From NCBI RefSeq assembly GCF_050278625.1, contig NZ_JBNNTI010000001.1, positions 186,001-250,000 on the forward strand: 64,000 nt of DNA, in the 5' to 3' direction. This stretch comes from Viridibacillus sp050278625. GTDB lineage: Bacteria > Bacillota > Bacilli > Bacillales_A > Planococcaceae. Within the stretch, counting starts at the first letter, position 1. Every line of letters begins with the position of its first letter. A program made the position numbers and the translations under genes. Below, piece by piece: positions 1-8,483 of the stretch. The notes below the pieces were generated by a model. The model saw only the letters and a list, made by a program, of their open reading frames with translations. It searched no databases and was not told the origin of the DNA.

Positions 1-938
1 ATAAACTGCTTGAAGATTTCTAAAGCGCTACCATTTTCAATAACTTCTAATAACTGTCCGCGAGCTTCTTCGATTGTTTTCGCATGACCACCTAGAACGA
101 CCATTTGACTGCCAAGCGTTAAGCAAAGCTCTGTTAAATCTTCAGGACCTTCTCCTCGTAATGTCTCTATTGCTTCTTTTACTTCTAATGCATTACCAAT
201 CGCAAATCCAAGCGGTTGGCTCATATCAGAAATAATAGCCATTGTGTTACGACCGACATTGTTACCAATTTGGACCATTGCGTGTGCTAAATTCTTAGCA
301 TCTTCTACAGTCTTCATGAAAGCACCTTCACCCGTTTTCACATCAAGCACAATAGCTTCTGCACCAGCAGCAATTTTTTTACTCATAATTGAGCTCGCGA
401 TCAATGGGATACTACTTACTGTCCCAGTCACATCTCTAAGTGCATATAATTTTTTGTCGGCAGGTGTTAAGTTTCCTGTTTGACCAATAACTGCTAATTT
501 AATGTCATTTACTTGCTCAATAAATTGTTCTGTCGTCAATTCAACATGGAATCCTTCAATTGCCTCTAATTTATCGATAGTGCCTCCTGTATGACCTAAA
601 CCGCGTCCACTCATCTTCGCAACAGGAACGCCTACAGCTGCTACTAGAGGACCTAATACTAACGTCGTTGTATCACCAACGCCGCCTGTGGAATGCTTAT
701 CCACTTTAATACCTTCGATTTTAGAAAGGTCAATTTGATCTCCCGACTCAACCATTGCCATTGTCAAATCTGCACGTTCACGATCATTCATATCCTGAAA
801 ATAAATTGCCATTAATAAGCTACTTGCTTGATAGTCTGGAATAGAACCATTTGTATAACCTTCAATGAAAAAACGAATTTCTTCAGTAGTCAATTCTCCA
901 CCATTACGTTTTTTTTCAATAATATCAACAATTCTCAT
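1..938 (-). CDS. pdp: Pyrimidine-nucleoside phosphorylase, 3' end outside window
   Basis: Phosphorolysis of uridine, thymidine and deoxyuridine to base plus (deoxy)ribose-1-phosphate in the cytoplasm. The 312 visible codons begin MRIVDIIEKKRNGGELT and contain the family signature KHSTGGVGDTTTL plus the conserved segments SGRGLGHTGGT and DVKTGEGAFM. The family is normally about 430 residues, so roughly the last quarter lies beyond the left edge. The ATG at 936-938 follows a purine-rich GAGGGAG site. It starts only 16 bases after the end of deoB, so the two are probably co-transcribed: Pdp releases the sugar phosphate that DeoB isomerises. B. subtilis places pupG after drm; here pdp follows directly. 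Confidence 0.95.
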   Translation of the reverse strand, partial: MRIVDIIEKKRNGGELTTEEIRFFIEGYTNGSIPDYQASSLLMAIYFQDMNDRERADLTMAMVESGDQIDLSKIEGIKVDKHSTGGVGDTTTLVLGPLVAAVGVPVAKMSGRGLGHTGGTIDKLEAIEGFHVELTTEQFIEQVNDIKLAVIGQTGNLTPADKKLYALRDVTGTVSSIPLIASSIMSKKIAAGAEAIVLDVKTGEGAFMKTVEDAKNLAHAMVQIGNNVGRNTMAIISDMSQPLGFAIGNALEVKEAIETLRGEGPEDLTELCLTLGSQMVVLGGHAKTIEEARGQLLEVIENGSALEIFKQF

Positions 939-954
939 ATTATTTCTCCCTCAC

Positions 955-2139
955 TTACTTTATATTTGATAAAAAACTTGTGCCGAACTCAGGTAATTTT
1001 ACATTGAAATTTTCTGCGACAGTGGCACCTATATCCGCAAATGTGAGTCTTAATGGTAATTCATGACCTTCTTTAAAGCGTGGTGAATAAGCGATTAATG
1101 GTACATATTCACGAGTATGGTCACTTCCTGGGAAAGTTGGATCGTTTCCGTGGTCTGCAGTTATTATTAATAAATCTTCTTCCGTTAACGCTTCCAAAAC
1201 TTCTGGTAAACGACGGTCAAATTCTTCTAAAGCTTCACCATAGCCAATTGGATCTCGGCGGTGACCATAGGCTGCGTCAAAGTCTACTAAATTTAAGAAA
1301 GATAAACCATGGAAATCCTTACGAACCACTTGTGATACCTTATCCATACCATCTGTATTGTCTTTTGTACGGACTGCTTCTGTTACACCTTCATTATTAA
1401 AAATATCAGAGATTTTACCTAGAGCGATGACATCAAAATTAGCATCTTTTAATTCATTCATAACCGTACGACCAAATGGTTTTAACGCATAATCATGACG
1501 ATTCGATGTACGTTCAAAGTTACCTGGAGTTCCAATGAAAGGACGAGCAATTACACGACCTACTAAAAATTCAGGTTGTAAAGTCAATTCACGGGCGATT
1601 TCACAAATTTTATACAACTCATCTAATGGAACAATTTCTTCATGTGCTGCGATTTGTAAAACTGGATCAGCAGATGTATAAACGATAATTGCGCCTGTTT
1701 TCATATGCTCTTCACCGTAATCATCAATCACTTGCGTACCACTCGCTGGCATATTACAAAGTACTTTGCGACCAATACGTTCTTCTAATTGTCCTATTAA
1801 TGTTTGTGGGAAGCCTTCAGGATACACTTTGAATGGTTTATCGATATTCAAACCCATAATTTCCCAATGACCTGTCATTGTATCTTTACCCACCGATGCT
1901 TCTTGCATTTTACCGAAATAAGCTATAGGTTTTTCTACAGGAGTAATCCCAGGTAACTCACGGATATTCGATAAACCTAATTTCCCCATATTAGGCATAG
2001 TTAAGCCATTCATTTTTTCAGCTATATGACCTAATGTATCTGCACCTACATCACCGAATTTTTCGGCATCAGGTGCTTCTCCAATACCTACTGAGTCCAG
2101 CACTATTAAGTGAATGCGTTTAAATGATTTTGTGTTCAT
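955..2139 (-). CDS. deoB: Phosphopentomutase
   Basis: Interconverts (deoxy)ribose-1-phosphate and -5-phosphate, linking nucleoside breakdown to the pentose phosphate pathway. It is 394 residues, the usual family length. An alkaline-phosphatase-fold N-terminus (VLDSVGIGEAPDA near residue 14) carries metal ligands. GKDTMTGHWEIMG around 84-96 holds the phosphorylated threonine, and C-terminal ITADHGNDPTFPGSDHTRE supplies further metal ligands. The ATG has a strong GAGGAGGAA site. It lies upstream of pdp in one operon and is separated from xerD by an intrinsic terminator, as in the Bacillus drm region. Confidence 0.97.
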   Translation of the reverse strand: MNTKSFKRIHLIVLDSVGIGEAPDAEKFGDVGADTLGHIAEKMNGLTMPNMGKLGLSNIRELPGITPVEKPIAYFGKMQEASVGKDTMTGHWEIMGLNIDKPFKVYPEGFPQTLIGQLEERIGRKVLCNMPASGTQVIDDYGEEHMKTGAIIVYTSADPVLQIAAHEEIVPLDELYKICEIARELTLQPEFLVGRVIARPFIGTPGNFERTSNRHDYALKPFGRTVMNELKDANFDVIALGKISDIFNNEGVTEAVRTKDNTDGMDKVSQVVRKDFHGLSFLNLVDFDAAYGHRRDPIGYGEALEEFDRRLPEVLEALTEEDLLIITADHGNDPTFPGSDHTREYVPLIAYSPRFKEGHELPLRLTFADIGATVAENFNVKLPEFGTSFLSNIK

Positions 2140-2189
2140 TTGTGTTCCTCCTCTATATTTACACTCATTTTACCAAACTATACGAAAAA

Positions 2190-2215
2190 ATGAATGTCAG
2201 ACCTCTGACATTTGG
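2190..2215 (-). terminator. Intrinsic terminator after xerD
   Basis: On the minus strand ATGTCAGA (2204-2211) pairs perfectly with TCTGACAT (2194-2201) across a 2-base loop and is followed by CATTTTTTCG. It lies 8 bases after the xerD stop codon. Confidence 0.7.
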
Positions 2216-2222
2216 ATTTTTT

Positions 2223-3131
2223 TTATGCACGTGGATGAAACTGCTTATAAACTTCTGATAATCGTGTCTTACTAATATGAGTATAAATTTGTGTCGTTGA
2301 GATATCAGCATGTCCAAGCAACTCTTGAACCGCGCGTAGATCAGCACCATTTTCAATTAAATGCGTCGCAAAAGAATGGCGTAAAATATGTGGTGTAATC
2401 TCTTTATCTATACCCGCTTTCTCTGCATAATCCTTCATTAATTTCCAACAAAATTGTCGTGTTAAGCGATCTCCTCTTTGGCTGATAAAAAAGGCGGCCT
2501 CTGATTTATGTAACTTATCTTCTAGTATTGGTCTACCGTTTTCTAAATATGCCTTGCATGCTTCTATAGCTGTTCGTCCAAGCGGAATAATACGTTCTTT
2601 ACCACCTTTACCAAAAACCCTTACGAAGCCCATCGTAATATGAACATCTTCTAAATTCAATGCAATACATTCACTAATTCGCATACCACTTGCATATAAC
2701 AATTCAAGCATCGTTTGATCTCGAATTCCTTGTGGTTTTGCAAGATTTGGCATAGCAATTAAGTTATCAATTTCTTCAATCGATAAAATTTTCGGTAATT
2801 TTTTCTCTAGCTTCGGCATTTCTAAATGTACTGTCGGATCCCCACTAGCTCTTTTTTCTCTTAACAAAAATTGGTGAAATGAGCGGATTGATGATATATG
2901 CCTTGAAATAGTACGAGCAGATTTACCCGATGTTTTTAGCGTCTGTAAATGATGAAGTATATTCAATCTGTCTATTTCATCAAAATTTTCTACACCTTGG
3001 CTTACGAAAATATTCTTAGTATATGCAATAATATCTCTTTTATATGATTGTAATGTGTTGTCAGAAAGCTGGCGTTCAACACGTAAAAAGTGTAAATAAT
3101 CTTGAGTAGCATCTAATATATCTTGGTTCAT
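2223..3131 (-). CDS. xerD: Tyrosine site-specific recombinase XerD
   Basis: Resolves chromosome dimers at dif with XerC. It has 302 residues: an N-terminal SAM-like core-binding domain (about 1-95) and a C-terminal catalytic domain. All catalytic residues are visible: R151 (SGMRISE), K175 (GKGGKER), H248 and R251 (HILRHS), H274 (LGHADIS) and nucleophile Y283 (QIYTHI). Its position next to fur and deoB matches B. subtilis ripX. This context and the full length argue against a prophage integrase. The ATG is preceded by AAGGAGGTACC. Confidence 0.95.
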   Translation of the reverse strand: MNQDILDATQDYLHFLRVERQLSDNTLQSYKRDIIAYTKNIFVSQGVENFDEIDRLNILHHLQTLKTSGKSARTISRHISSIRSFHQFLLREKRASGDPTVHLEMPKLEKKLPKILSIEEIDNLIAMPNLAKPQGIRDQTMLELLYASGMRISECIALNLEDVHITMGFVRVFGKGGKERIIPLGRTAIEACKAYLENGRPILEDKLHKSEAAFFISQRGDRLTRQFCWKLMKDYAEKAGIDKEITPHILRHSFATHLIENGADLRAVQELLGHADISTTQIYTHISKTRLSEVYKQFHPRA

Positions 3132-3159
3132 TTTGGTACCTCCTTAAAAATAGGTAAAT

Positions 3160-3190
3160 AAAAAAGGACAGCACCTCCGCCATCCTTTGT
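3160..3190 (-). terminator. Terminator after fur
   Basis: On the minus strand AAAGGA (3183-3188) pairs with TCCTTT near 3164-3169, followed by a long T run into the xerD leader. The stem is short, so it is a moderate call. Confidence 0.5.
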
Positions 3191-3205
3191 TTGTAAGCTA
3201 TAAAC

Positions 3206-3673
3206 TTATGATTGATTGCTATTGTTTTCTGATTCTTTATCATGACAACGCCAGCAAATACCGTGAAATGTTAGCCTATGGTCTTTAACAATAAAATTCC
3301 ATCTTTTTTCAACGACTGCTTCTACATCTTCAAGTAAATCCTCTTGAATTTCATCAACAGCACCACATTCGATACACACGAGGTGATGATGGAAGTGAGC
3401 AGCTCCTTCTTGACGTAAATCATAACGAGATACGCCATCACCGAAATTAATTTTATCGACAATCTTAAGCTCTGTTAAAAGCTCTAATGTTCGATACACG
3501 GTTGCAAGTCCAATTTCTGGTGCTTTTTCTTTAACAAGTAAATAGACATCCTCAGCACTAAGGTGATCTTCCTCATTCTCTAAAAGCACTCTTACCGTCG
3601 CTTCACGCTGCGGCGTCAGTTTGTAGCTCGCACCATGTAATTGTTTTTTTATTCGATCAATACGGCTTTCCAT
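3206..3673 (-). CDS. fur: Ferric uptake regulator Fur
   Basis: Iron-responsive DNA-binding repressor, 155 residues from the chosen start MESRIDRIKK. A longer in-frame start exists, but the ATG at 3671-3673 sits directly after an AGGGGGGCG ribosome site. The N-terminal winged helix contains the helix-turn-helix GLATVYRTLELL. The metal-sensing region FHHHLVCIECG and the C-terminal pair GICWRC supply His and Cys ligands typical of Fur. Synteny (xerD-fur-spoIIM) matches B. subtilis, which favours Fur over PerR or Zur. A PerR-box-like palindrome lies upstream. Confidence 0.93.
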   Translation of the reverse strand: MESRIDRIKKQLHGASYKLTPQREATVRVLLENEEDHLSAEDVYLLVKEKAPEIGLATVYRTLELLTELKIVDKINFGDGVSRYDLRQEGAAHFHHHLVCIECGAVDEIQEDLLEDVEAVVEKRWNFIVKDHRLTFHGICWRCHDKESENNSNQS

Positions 3674-3697
3674 ACGACGCCCCCCTAAACTTCTTAC

Positions 3698-3759
3698 ATT
3701 ATACCAAAAAGTCAATTCTCATTACAAGATTGAATTGATTGTAATTATAATAATTGTAA
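3698..3759 (-). promoter_or_regulatory. fur promoter with PerR-box-like palindrome
   Basis: Minus-strand -10 TATAAT (3698-3703) is spaced 18 bases from -35 TTGTAA (3722-3727). Just upstream lies TTATAATAATTGTAA (3745-3759), which differs at one base from the 7-1-7 PerR box TTATAAT-N-ATTATAA. In B. subtilis fur belongs to the PerR regulon, so PerR control here is plausible but inferred. Confidence 0.5.
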
Positions 3760-3767
3760 TTTGATAA

Positions 3768-4286
3768 TTATTTTAATTTATAAATAAAGTGAATTGCAAG
3801 TAATTCAACCACAAAAATTACTAGAGTGACGATGAGTACTACTATTACACGCGGTAAAATTGGTAACTTCTTCCTTATAGCGTAAACTGGTTCAGGTACA
3901 AGTACTATACAAAACACCAATAATACTATACTGTAAAGCAATTGAAAAGGAAACCACCATGCAGCATATGACCAAAATGCATTTTGTGTGTCTATTAAAT
4001 AACCTGCACTGTATCCAAAAAATGCCGATTTTAATACAACAACAACCCTTGTCACATGTCTTAAATAATTATGAGATGCAAGCAACGAAACAATAGCAAA
4101 TGGAATGACAACTGGCAGTAAAGATCGCCAAATAGATGGCTTCCCTTGTAGAAGTACTCTACTATCCAATTTACGAATGAGCCATTCTGCTTGTTCAACA
4201 GTAGAAAGTTGCAACAGTAAAATTCCTCCGATAAAGCCAATTGCAATAACTAAAAAAAAGTAAATAATTTGAAATGATCGGTTCAT
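3768..4286 (-). CDS. spoIIM: SpoIIM-like sporulation membrane protein
   Basis: Probable member of the SpoIIDMP complex, which drives septal peptidoglycan removal and engulfment during sporulation. The product has 172 residues from ATG 4284-4286, placed after AAGGAAGGTGA. It is strongly hydrophobic with about five membrane segments (near 8-26, 58-75, 85-98, 112-133 and 147-168). It is shorter than B. subtilis SpoIIM (about 214), and the assignment rests on topology plus position immediately upstream of fur, as in B. subtilis. An unrelated membrane protein at this locus cannot be excluded. Confidence 0.65.
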   Translation of the reverse strand: MNRSFQIIYFFLVIAIGFIGGILLLQLSTVEQAEWLIRKLDSRVLLQGKPSIWRSLLPVVIPFAIVSLLASHNYLRHVTRVVVVLKSAFFGYSAGYLIDTQNAFWSYAAWWFPFQLLYSIVLLVFCIVLVPEPVYAIRKKLPILPRVIVVLIVTLVIFVVELLAIHFIYKLK

Positions 4287-4348
4287 ATAGGTCACCTTCC
4301 TTTACTTCGTACAACCTATGCTCGTCCCGACCTATTTCATAACTTCTT

Positions 4349-4888
4349 TTATAAGATATTTTTCATCCACATAATTGCAAACACTGTTTTAGCATCGTAG
4401 ATTCTTTCTTCACGAATCATTTGTTCAGCTTCTTCTAACGTAACTTCTAATAATTCGACAAATTCATCCTCATCTAGCTCAGCCGGATTCTCAATTCTAT
4501 ATAAATCTCTCGCCGCATATATATGAATAACTTCATCTGCAAAGCCCGGAGATGTGGCAAAAGATTGAACAAACGTGAAATTCTTTGAGCCATAGCCTGT
4601 TTCTTCTTCTAACTCGCGGATAGCAGTATATTCTGGCTTTTCGCCTTTTTCTAATTTACCCGCTGGAATTTCGATAATACTACGCTCTAAAGGTTTGCGA
4701 TATTGCTCCACAAGAACAATTTTACCTTTGTTTGTAATTGGTATAATAGCTACTGCTCCTGGATGATTCACTAATTCTCTAGTTGATGTGTTACCGTTTG
4801 GTAATGTGACTTCATCTACTTTAACTGAAATAACGCGGCCTTCAAAAATCTTTTTAGAATTAATCGTTTTTTCTTCAAATTTTTTCAT
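4349..4888 (-). CDS. nudF: ADP-ribose pyrophosphatase (NUDIX)
   Basis: Hydrolyses ADP-ribose to AMP and ribose-5-phosphate. It is 179 residues from ATG 4886-4888, chosen because GGAGAGG precedes it; an upstream in-frame ATG has no good site. The NUDIX box is complete: G then E five residues later, and RELEEETGY as the REUXEEXGU part. VVEQYRKP-like VEQYRKPLERSIIEIPAGK upstream is characteristic of the ADP-ribose branch. It lies between spoIIM and yqkF as does B. subtilis yqkG/nudF. Confidence 0.92.
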   Translation of the reverse strand: MKKFEEKTINSKKIFEGRVISVKVDEVTLPNGNTSTRELVNHPGAVAIIPITNKGKIVLVEQYRKPLERSIIEIPAGKLEKGEKPEYTAIRELEEETGYGSKNFTFVQSFATSPGFADEVIHIYAARDLYRIENPAELDEDEFVELLEVTLEEAEQMIREERIYDAKTVFAIMWMKNIL

Positions 4889-4957
4889 AATAGCAATCCT
4901 CTCCGTTGTGCTTTTGTTATTAAACATTGTACCATTATCATATGAGGAGTGATATTT

Positions 4958-5854
4958 TTGAAGAGTAGAAAGTTAGGTAATAGCGAATTAATTACTTCAG
5001 AAATTGGTCTTGGTTGTATGTCTCTACCAACTGACGAACAGACTGCGAAATGGGTGGTAGATGCAGCTGTGGATCAAGGTATTACCTATTTCGATACAGC
5101 GGACTTATATGATAAGGGCATTAACGAAGAACTTGTTGGCAAAGCGCTTAGCAGTAAACGACAAGATATAATATTAGCCACTAAAGTGGGAAATGTTTGG
5201 AATAAGGACGGAGAAAGTTGGCACTGGGACCCTTCAAAGAAAAGTATCGAACGCCAAGTAAAAGAAAGCTTGCGTCGCTTACAAACAGATTATATTGACT
5301 TATACCAACTACATGGTGGAACAATTGAGGACCCGTGGGATGAAATAATTGATGCATTTGATAACTTAAAAAATAAAGGAGTCATTCGATCATACGGTAT
5401 TTCATCAATCCGACCAAATGTAATTAAGGAATTTTTACCAAATAGTGATGCAGTTTCTGTCATGATGCAATATAGCTTATTAGACCGCAGACCAGAAGAA
5501 TGGTTTGAAGTACTAGAAGAAAATAATGCATCCATTGTAACCCGAGGTTCTTTAGCAAAAGGGTTATTGACAAATGATTGGTTAAAACGTTTAGCAAAAG
5601 CGGATGGCTACCAAGCTTATAGCCAAGACAATCTTCAAGCTACTCTCGAAGAATTGGAAAACAATACAAAAGATGTACATGCAGCAGCACTTGCTTATGT
5701 ATTACAGTCACCTATTGTAGCCTCTGCAGTAATTGGCGTAAGTTCAAAAGAACAATTGGAAGATACAATTAAAGCTTATAATAAAGCGCAATCTATTGAT
5801 GTTAAAGAGCTAGGTAAACTAACAAAAGTAGATACGTATAATACACATCGTTAA
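4958..5854 (+). CDS. yqkF: Aldo-keto reductase YqkF
   Basis: NAD(P)H-dependent aldo-keto reductase with a TIM-barrel fold; the substrate is unknown. It is 298 residues when started at TTG 4958-4960, which has GAGGAGTGA about 8 bases upstream. A GTG at 4949 overlaps that site and is less likely. Motifs: FDTADLYDKGINEE (catalytic Asp and Tyr), LATKVG (Lys), and DYIDLYQLHGG (His). The C-terminal SSKEQLEDTIKA is the cofactor-binding end. It is divergent from nudF across 69 bases, matching the yqkF/yqkG neighbourhood of Bacillus. Confidence 0.9.
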   Translation: MKSRKLGNSELITSEIGLGCMSLPTDEQTAKWVVDAAVDQGITYFDTADLYDKGINEELVGKALSSKRQDIILATKVGNVWNKDGESWHWDPSKKSIERQVKESLRRLQTDYIDLYQLHGGTIEDPWDEIIDAFDNLKNKGVIRSYGISSIRPNVIKEFLPNSDAVSVMMQYSLLDRRPEEWFEVLEENNASIVTRGSLAKGLLTNDWLKRLAKADGYQAYSQDNLQATLEELENNTKDVHAAALAYVLQSPIVASAVIGVSSKEQLEDTIKAYNKAQSIDVKELGKLTKVDTYNTHR

Positions 5855-5940
5855 ACTTGAAAGAAGGATCCCACATTGCGGACCCTTCTTCGAAATAAAT
5901 CCAAGCACTTAAATTGCATCTTAAATTTTATATTTGTCTT

Positions 5941-6435
5941 TTATAGAAAGAATAGCTCTTTTAAATGTATATTACTAACCATTTTCATGAAACCCCTTAG
6001 AACCTCATACAATGAATTTTGTATTAATAGAGCCGTCAAAGCAAAAGGTGTCTGTAATATAAAACCCAATATTAAGTAGCCCCCTATTTGCTTGGGAGTG
6101 ATTAAATTTTCTAGCATTAATCTTCTAATACTAAACAGACAAAATGGTATTAAGATAACCATAGCCGTAATGACACCAGGTACATATCTTTGAAAGATTA
6201 TACTTTGCACTACATGCCCTATTCCGTTTGCAAGAAACACGCCAGCAACTAACAATGTAAAGAACTTTATCGGTTGTATTCCTACAAATCGTTTATTGGT
6301 AACCACCATCACACAGCCAATCAATACAATAACCCATAATAAAATAAATGCGATCACGAATTCTTCAGTAGAAACTGAAAATGGTAATTTCGCAGTAAAA
6401 TCTGCAACCGTTAATATTTCCTCCAAATCATGAAA
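5941..6435 (-). pseudogene. HXXEE-domain membrane protein, 5' truncated
   Basis: The reading frame carries the family-defining motif HDLEE (codons at about 6421-6435) right at its left-over start. It then shows four hydrophobic segments and the conserved stretch NGIGHVVQSI with RYVPGVITA. HXXEE proteins normally have a first membrane helix before this motif; here an in-frame TGA and a perfect 10-bp palindrome begin immediately upstream. The 5' end has therefore been replaced by the repeat at 6437-6630. Translation could restart at TTG 6424-6426, giving 161 residues without the motif. The function of the family is not established. Confidence 0.7.
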
Positions 6436-6436
6436 T

Positions 6437-6630
6437 CAATTATGCCTCGGCATAATTGCGTCCGGAATCGGCTTTGTGCTTGCACAAAGAACTCCTTTCC
6501 GATTCCGTGACATCCGCCGGAGGCTTTAACTTCTTTCAGCGGGTGTTTGGACACCCACTGAAAAGCAGCTTAAATCCGCATTCATCTCACCACCTATAGA
6601 GGTGGGAGACTTCTGCTGAAAGAAGTTAAA
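6437..6630. repeat. Palindrome-rich repeat element (MITE-like)
   Basis: It opens with a perfect palindrome CAATTATGCC/GGCATAATTG (6437-6458). Next come a nested stem CGGAATCGG...CCGATTCCG enclosing CTTTGTGC/GCACAAAG (about 6463-6507), a GGGTGT/ACACCC hairpin (6541-6556) and CCACCT/AGGTGG (6590-6605). A 16-bp perfect inverted repeat TTTAACTTCTTTCAGC (6525-6540) / GCTGAAAGAAGTTAAA (6615-6630) closes it. No coding capacity is seen. The left edge coincides with the break in the HXXEE gene. It resembles non-autonomous mobile repeats; the family is not identified. Confidence 0.7.
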
Positions 6631-6935
6631 AAAACAATAGGAAAAATCCATATGAGCATTCGAATTTTCGAAACTTCTATACTTCACCCCTGTTATTTAT
6701 AAGATATTCATAAGTTACCTATGTAAAAAACGGATTCATTTAGTAATCATTTTGCACAAAATTTCTCTCCCGTTTTATACAAAATAAAAAGCAGCTCTGA
6801 AAAAAACTTTCAAAACTACCTTTTATATCAAACCACATAACTTGCTAAGCTCTTTTAAATAATCAACATTTCAATAACTCAATTAAATAGTTAACTTACT
6901 ACATTTGTATAACATTGAACATAAAAAATCGTCTA
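6631..6935. other. AT-rich intergenic stretch without a gene
   Basis: About 300 bases rich in A and T, with no open frame that has a ribosome site and no clear hairpin-plus-T-run. It may hold the downstream part of the yqkE transcript. Confidence 0.5.
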
Positions 6936-7202
6936 TTAACTATTAAATTTATAGCCTTTATCGCCATACTCATTGAGTAATTCTTCAAACGATTTATTCT
7001 TTTCACGTTGCTTACGTTCAAACGCTAATTTAGCATCTCGTTCTTCCTGAGCAGCTTGTTCTTTTGCGATGAGGTCTTTTTTAGCGATTTTTAATTTCTC
7101 TAACATATCACCATTAAGTTGGTCTTTTAATGTTAATCCCTCGTCTTTTAAAGAGTATTGTTGTACTGGTTGTTGTCTTTGTTGTTTTTTCTTTTTAGCC
7201 AT
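6936..7202 (-). CDS. yqkE: YqkE-like DUF3886 protein
   Basis: A small, highly charged cytoplasmic protein of 88 residues from ATG 7200-7202 (MAKKKKQQ), which follows AGGAGATTGGAA. An upstream TTG in frame is rejected because it falls in that site. Poly-Lys/Gln N-terminus, then LTLKDQLNGDMLEKLK and a long helical charged region, ending in the family hallmark EKNKSFEELLNE. Function unknown. Length and synteny with yqkD and yqkF support the name. Confidence 0.8.
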   Translation of the reverse strand: MAKKKKQQRQQPVQQYSLKDEGLTLKDQLNGDMLEKLKIAKKDLIAKEQAAQEERDAKLAFERKQREKNKSFEELLNEYGDKGYKFNS

Positions 7203-7216
7203 TTCCAATCTCCTTC

Positions 7217-8401
7217 TTACGTTCTTTTTACGATTGTTGCAACACCTTGACCTCCACCAATACAGAGTGTAGCAAGACCTGTTTTAGCATCTCGCTTCTC
7301 CATTTCATGGAGTAGCGTTACTAATATTCTAGCACCACTTGCTCCAATTGGGTGACCTAAAGCAATTGCACCTCCATTAACATTTAATTTCTCATGGTCA
7401 AATTGTAATTCTCGGTCAACTGCAATCGATTGTGCAGCAAATGCTTCATTCGCTTCAATTAAGTCAATCTGCCCTAACTCTAGCTGCCCTCTCGTTAAGG
7501 CCTTTTGTACTGCTTTCACCGGACCACTCCCCATTACAGCTGGATCAACGCCTACACTGGCGTTTGAGACAACTGTTACGAGTGGTTTAATACCCAACTC
7601 GTCAGCTTTTGCTTTGGACATTACAACAAGTGCGGCTGCACCATCATTAATACCAGAAGCATTACCTGCTGTTACAGATCCTTCTTTCTTAAACGCTGGT
7701 CGTAACTTGCCTAAATTTTCAGCTGAAGTTCCTGGTTTTACATATTCATCTGTATCGAATATGATTGGCTCTCCCTTACGCTGAGGAATTTCTACTGGAA
7801 CAATTTCTTTTTTAAATTTACCCTCTTCTACCGCTACTGCGGCTCTCTCTTGAGAACGTGCTGAGAAGTGATCTTGTTCCTCACGGGAAATTGAATATTG
7901 GTCACACAAATTTTCAGCTGTAATCCCCATATGATAATCGTTAAATGCACACCATAAACCATCAGCAATCATACTATCAACTACCTTTTGATCGCCCATA
8001 CGGAATCCTTCACGTGCATTTTTCAACAAATATGGTGCTTGACTCATATTTTCCATTCCACCTGCAACGATAATATCTGAGTCGCCTGAGATTATTGCTT
8101 GAGTCGCTAAATGGACCGCTTTAAGACCTGACCCACAAACTTTATTTATCGTTAAGGCAGGAACTTCTTGTGAAAGGCCTGCGAAAATAGCTGCTTGCCG
8201 AGCTGGATTTTGCCCTAGACCAGCTTGTAAGACATTACCCATAATCACTTCATCTACTTGTTCAAAAGGCACCCCTACCTTTGACAATGCTTCTTTAATA
8301 ACAATTGCACCCAGTTTTGTTGCTGGAACATCCTTTAACGCTCCTTGAAAACTCCCAATAGCTGTACGTACAGCGCTCACAATTACAACTTCAGTTGTCA
8401 T
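7217..8401 (-). CDS. Acetyl-CoA C-acetyltransferase (thiolase)
   Basis: Condenses or cleaves acetoacetyl-CoA. The 394-residue product starts at ATG 8399-8401 (MTTEVVIVSAVRTAIGSF); in-frame extension upstream would run through the promoter of the divergent gene. Nucleophile C89 sits in NKVCGSGLKAV. The C-terminus has ALGHPIGASGARI with the catalytic His and CIGGGQG with the second Cys. It is divergent from HMG-CoA lyase, so both probably serve ketone-body or leucine-type catabolism ending in acetoacetate. It has the biosynthetic-thiolase length, but direction in vivo cannot be told. Confidence 0.94.
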   Translation of the reverse strand: MTTEVVIVSAVRTAIGSFQGALKDVPATKLGAIVIKEALSKVGVPFEQVDEVIMGNVLQAGLGQNPARQAAIFAGLSQEVPALTINKVCGSGLKAVHLATQAIISGDSDIIVAGGMENMSQAPYLLKNAREGFRMGDQKVVDSMIADGLWCAFNDYHMGITAENLCDQYSISREEQDHFSARSQERAAVAVEEGKFKKEIVPVEIPQRKGEPIIFDTDEYVKPGTSAENLGKLRPAFKKEGSVTAGNASGINDGAAALVVMSKAKADELGIKPLVTVVSNASVGVDPAVMGSGPVKAVQKALTRGQLELGQIDLIEANEAFAAQSIAVDRELQFDHEKLNVNGGAIALGHPIGASGARILVTLLHEMEKRDAKTGLATLCIGGGQGVATIVKRT

Positions 8402-8483
8402 AATTATTCCCCCTTGTTTAAGTATAAAAATATTTGCTAATATGTACATCCCTTCCTTACAATGGAATATAGGAGGGGATGTT

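Noticed and set aside
1080..1400. 106-codon plus-strand frame inside deoB
   Set aside because: Shadow of an intact conserved gene; no ribosome site.
5876..6079. 67-codon plus-strand frame after yqkF
   Set aside because: It overlaps the end of the HXXEE remnant on the other strand and has no ribosome site or family pattern.
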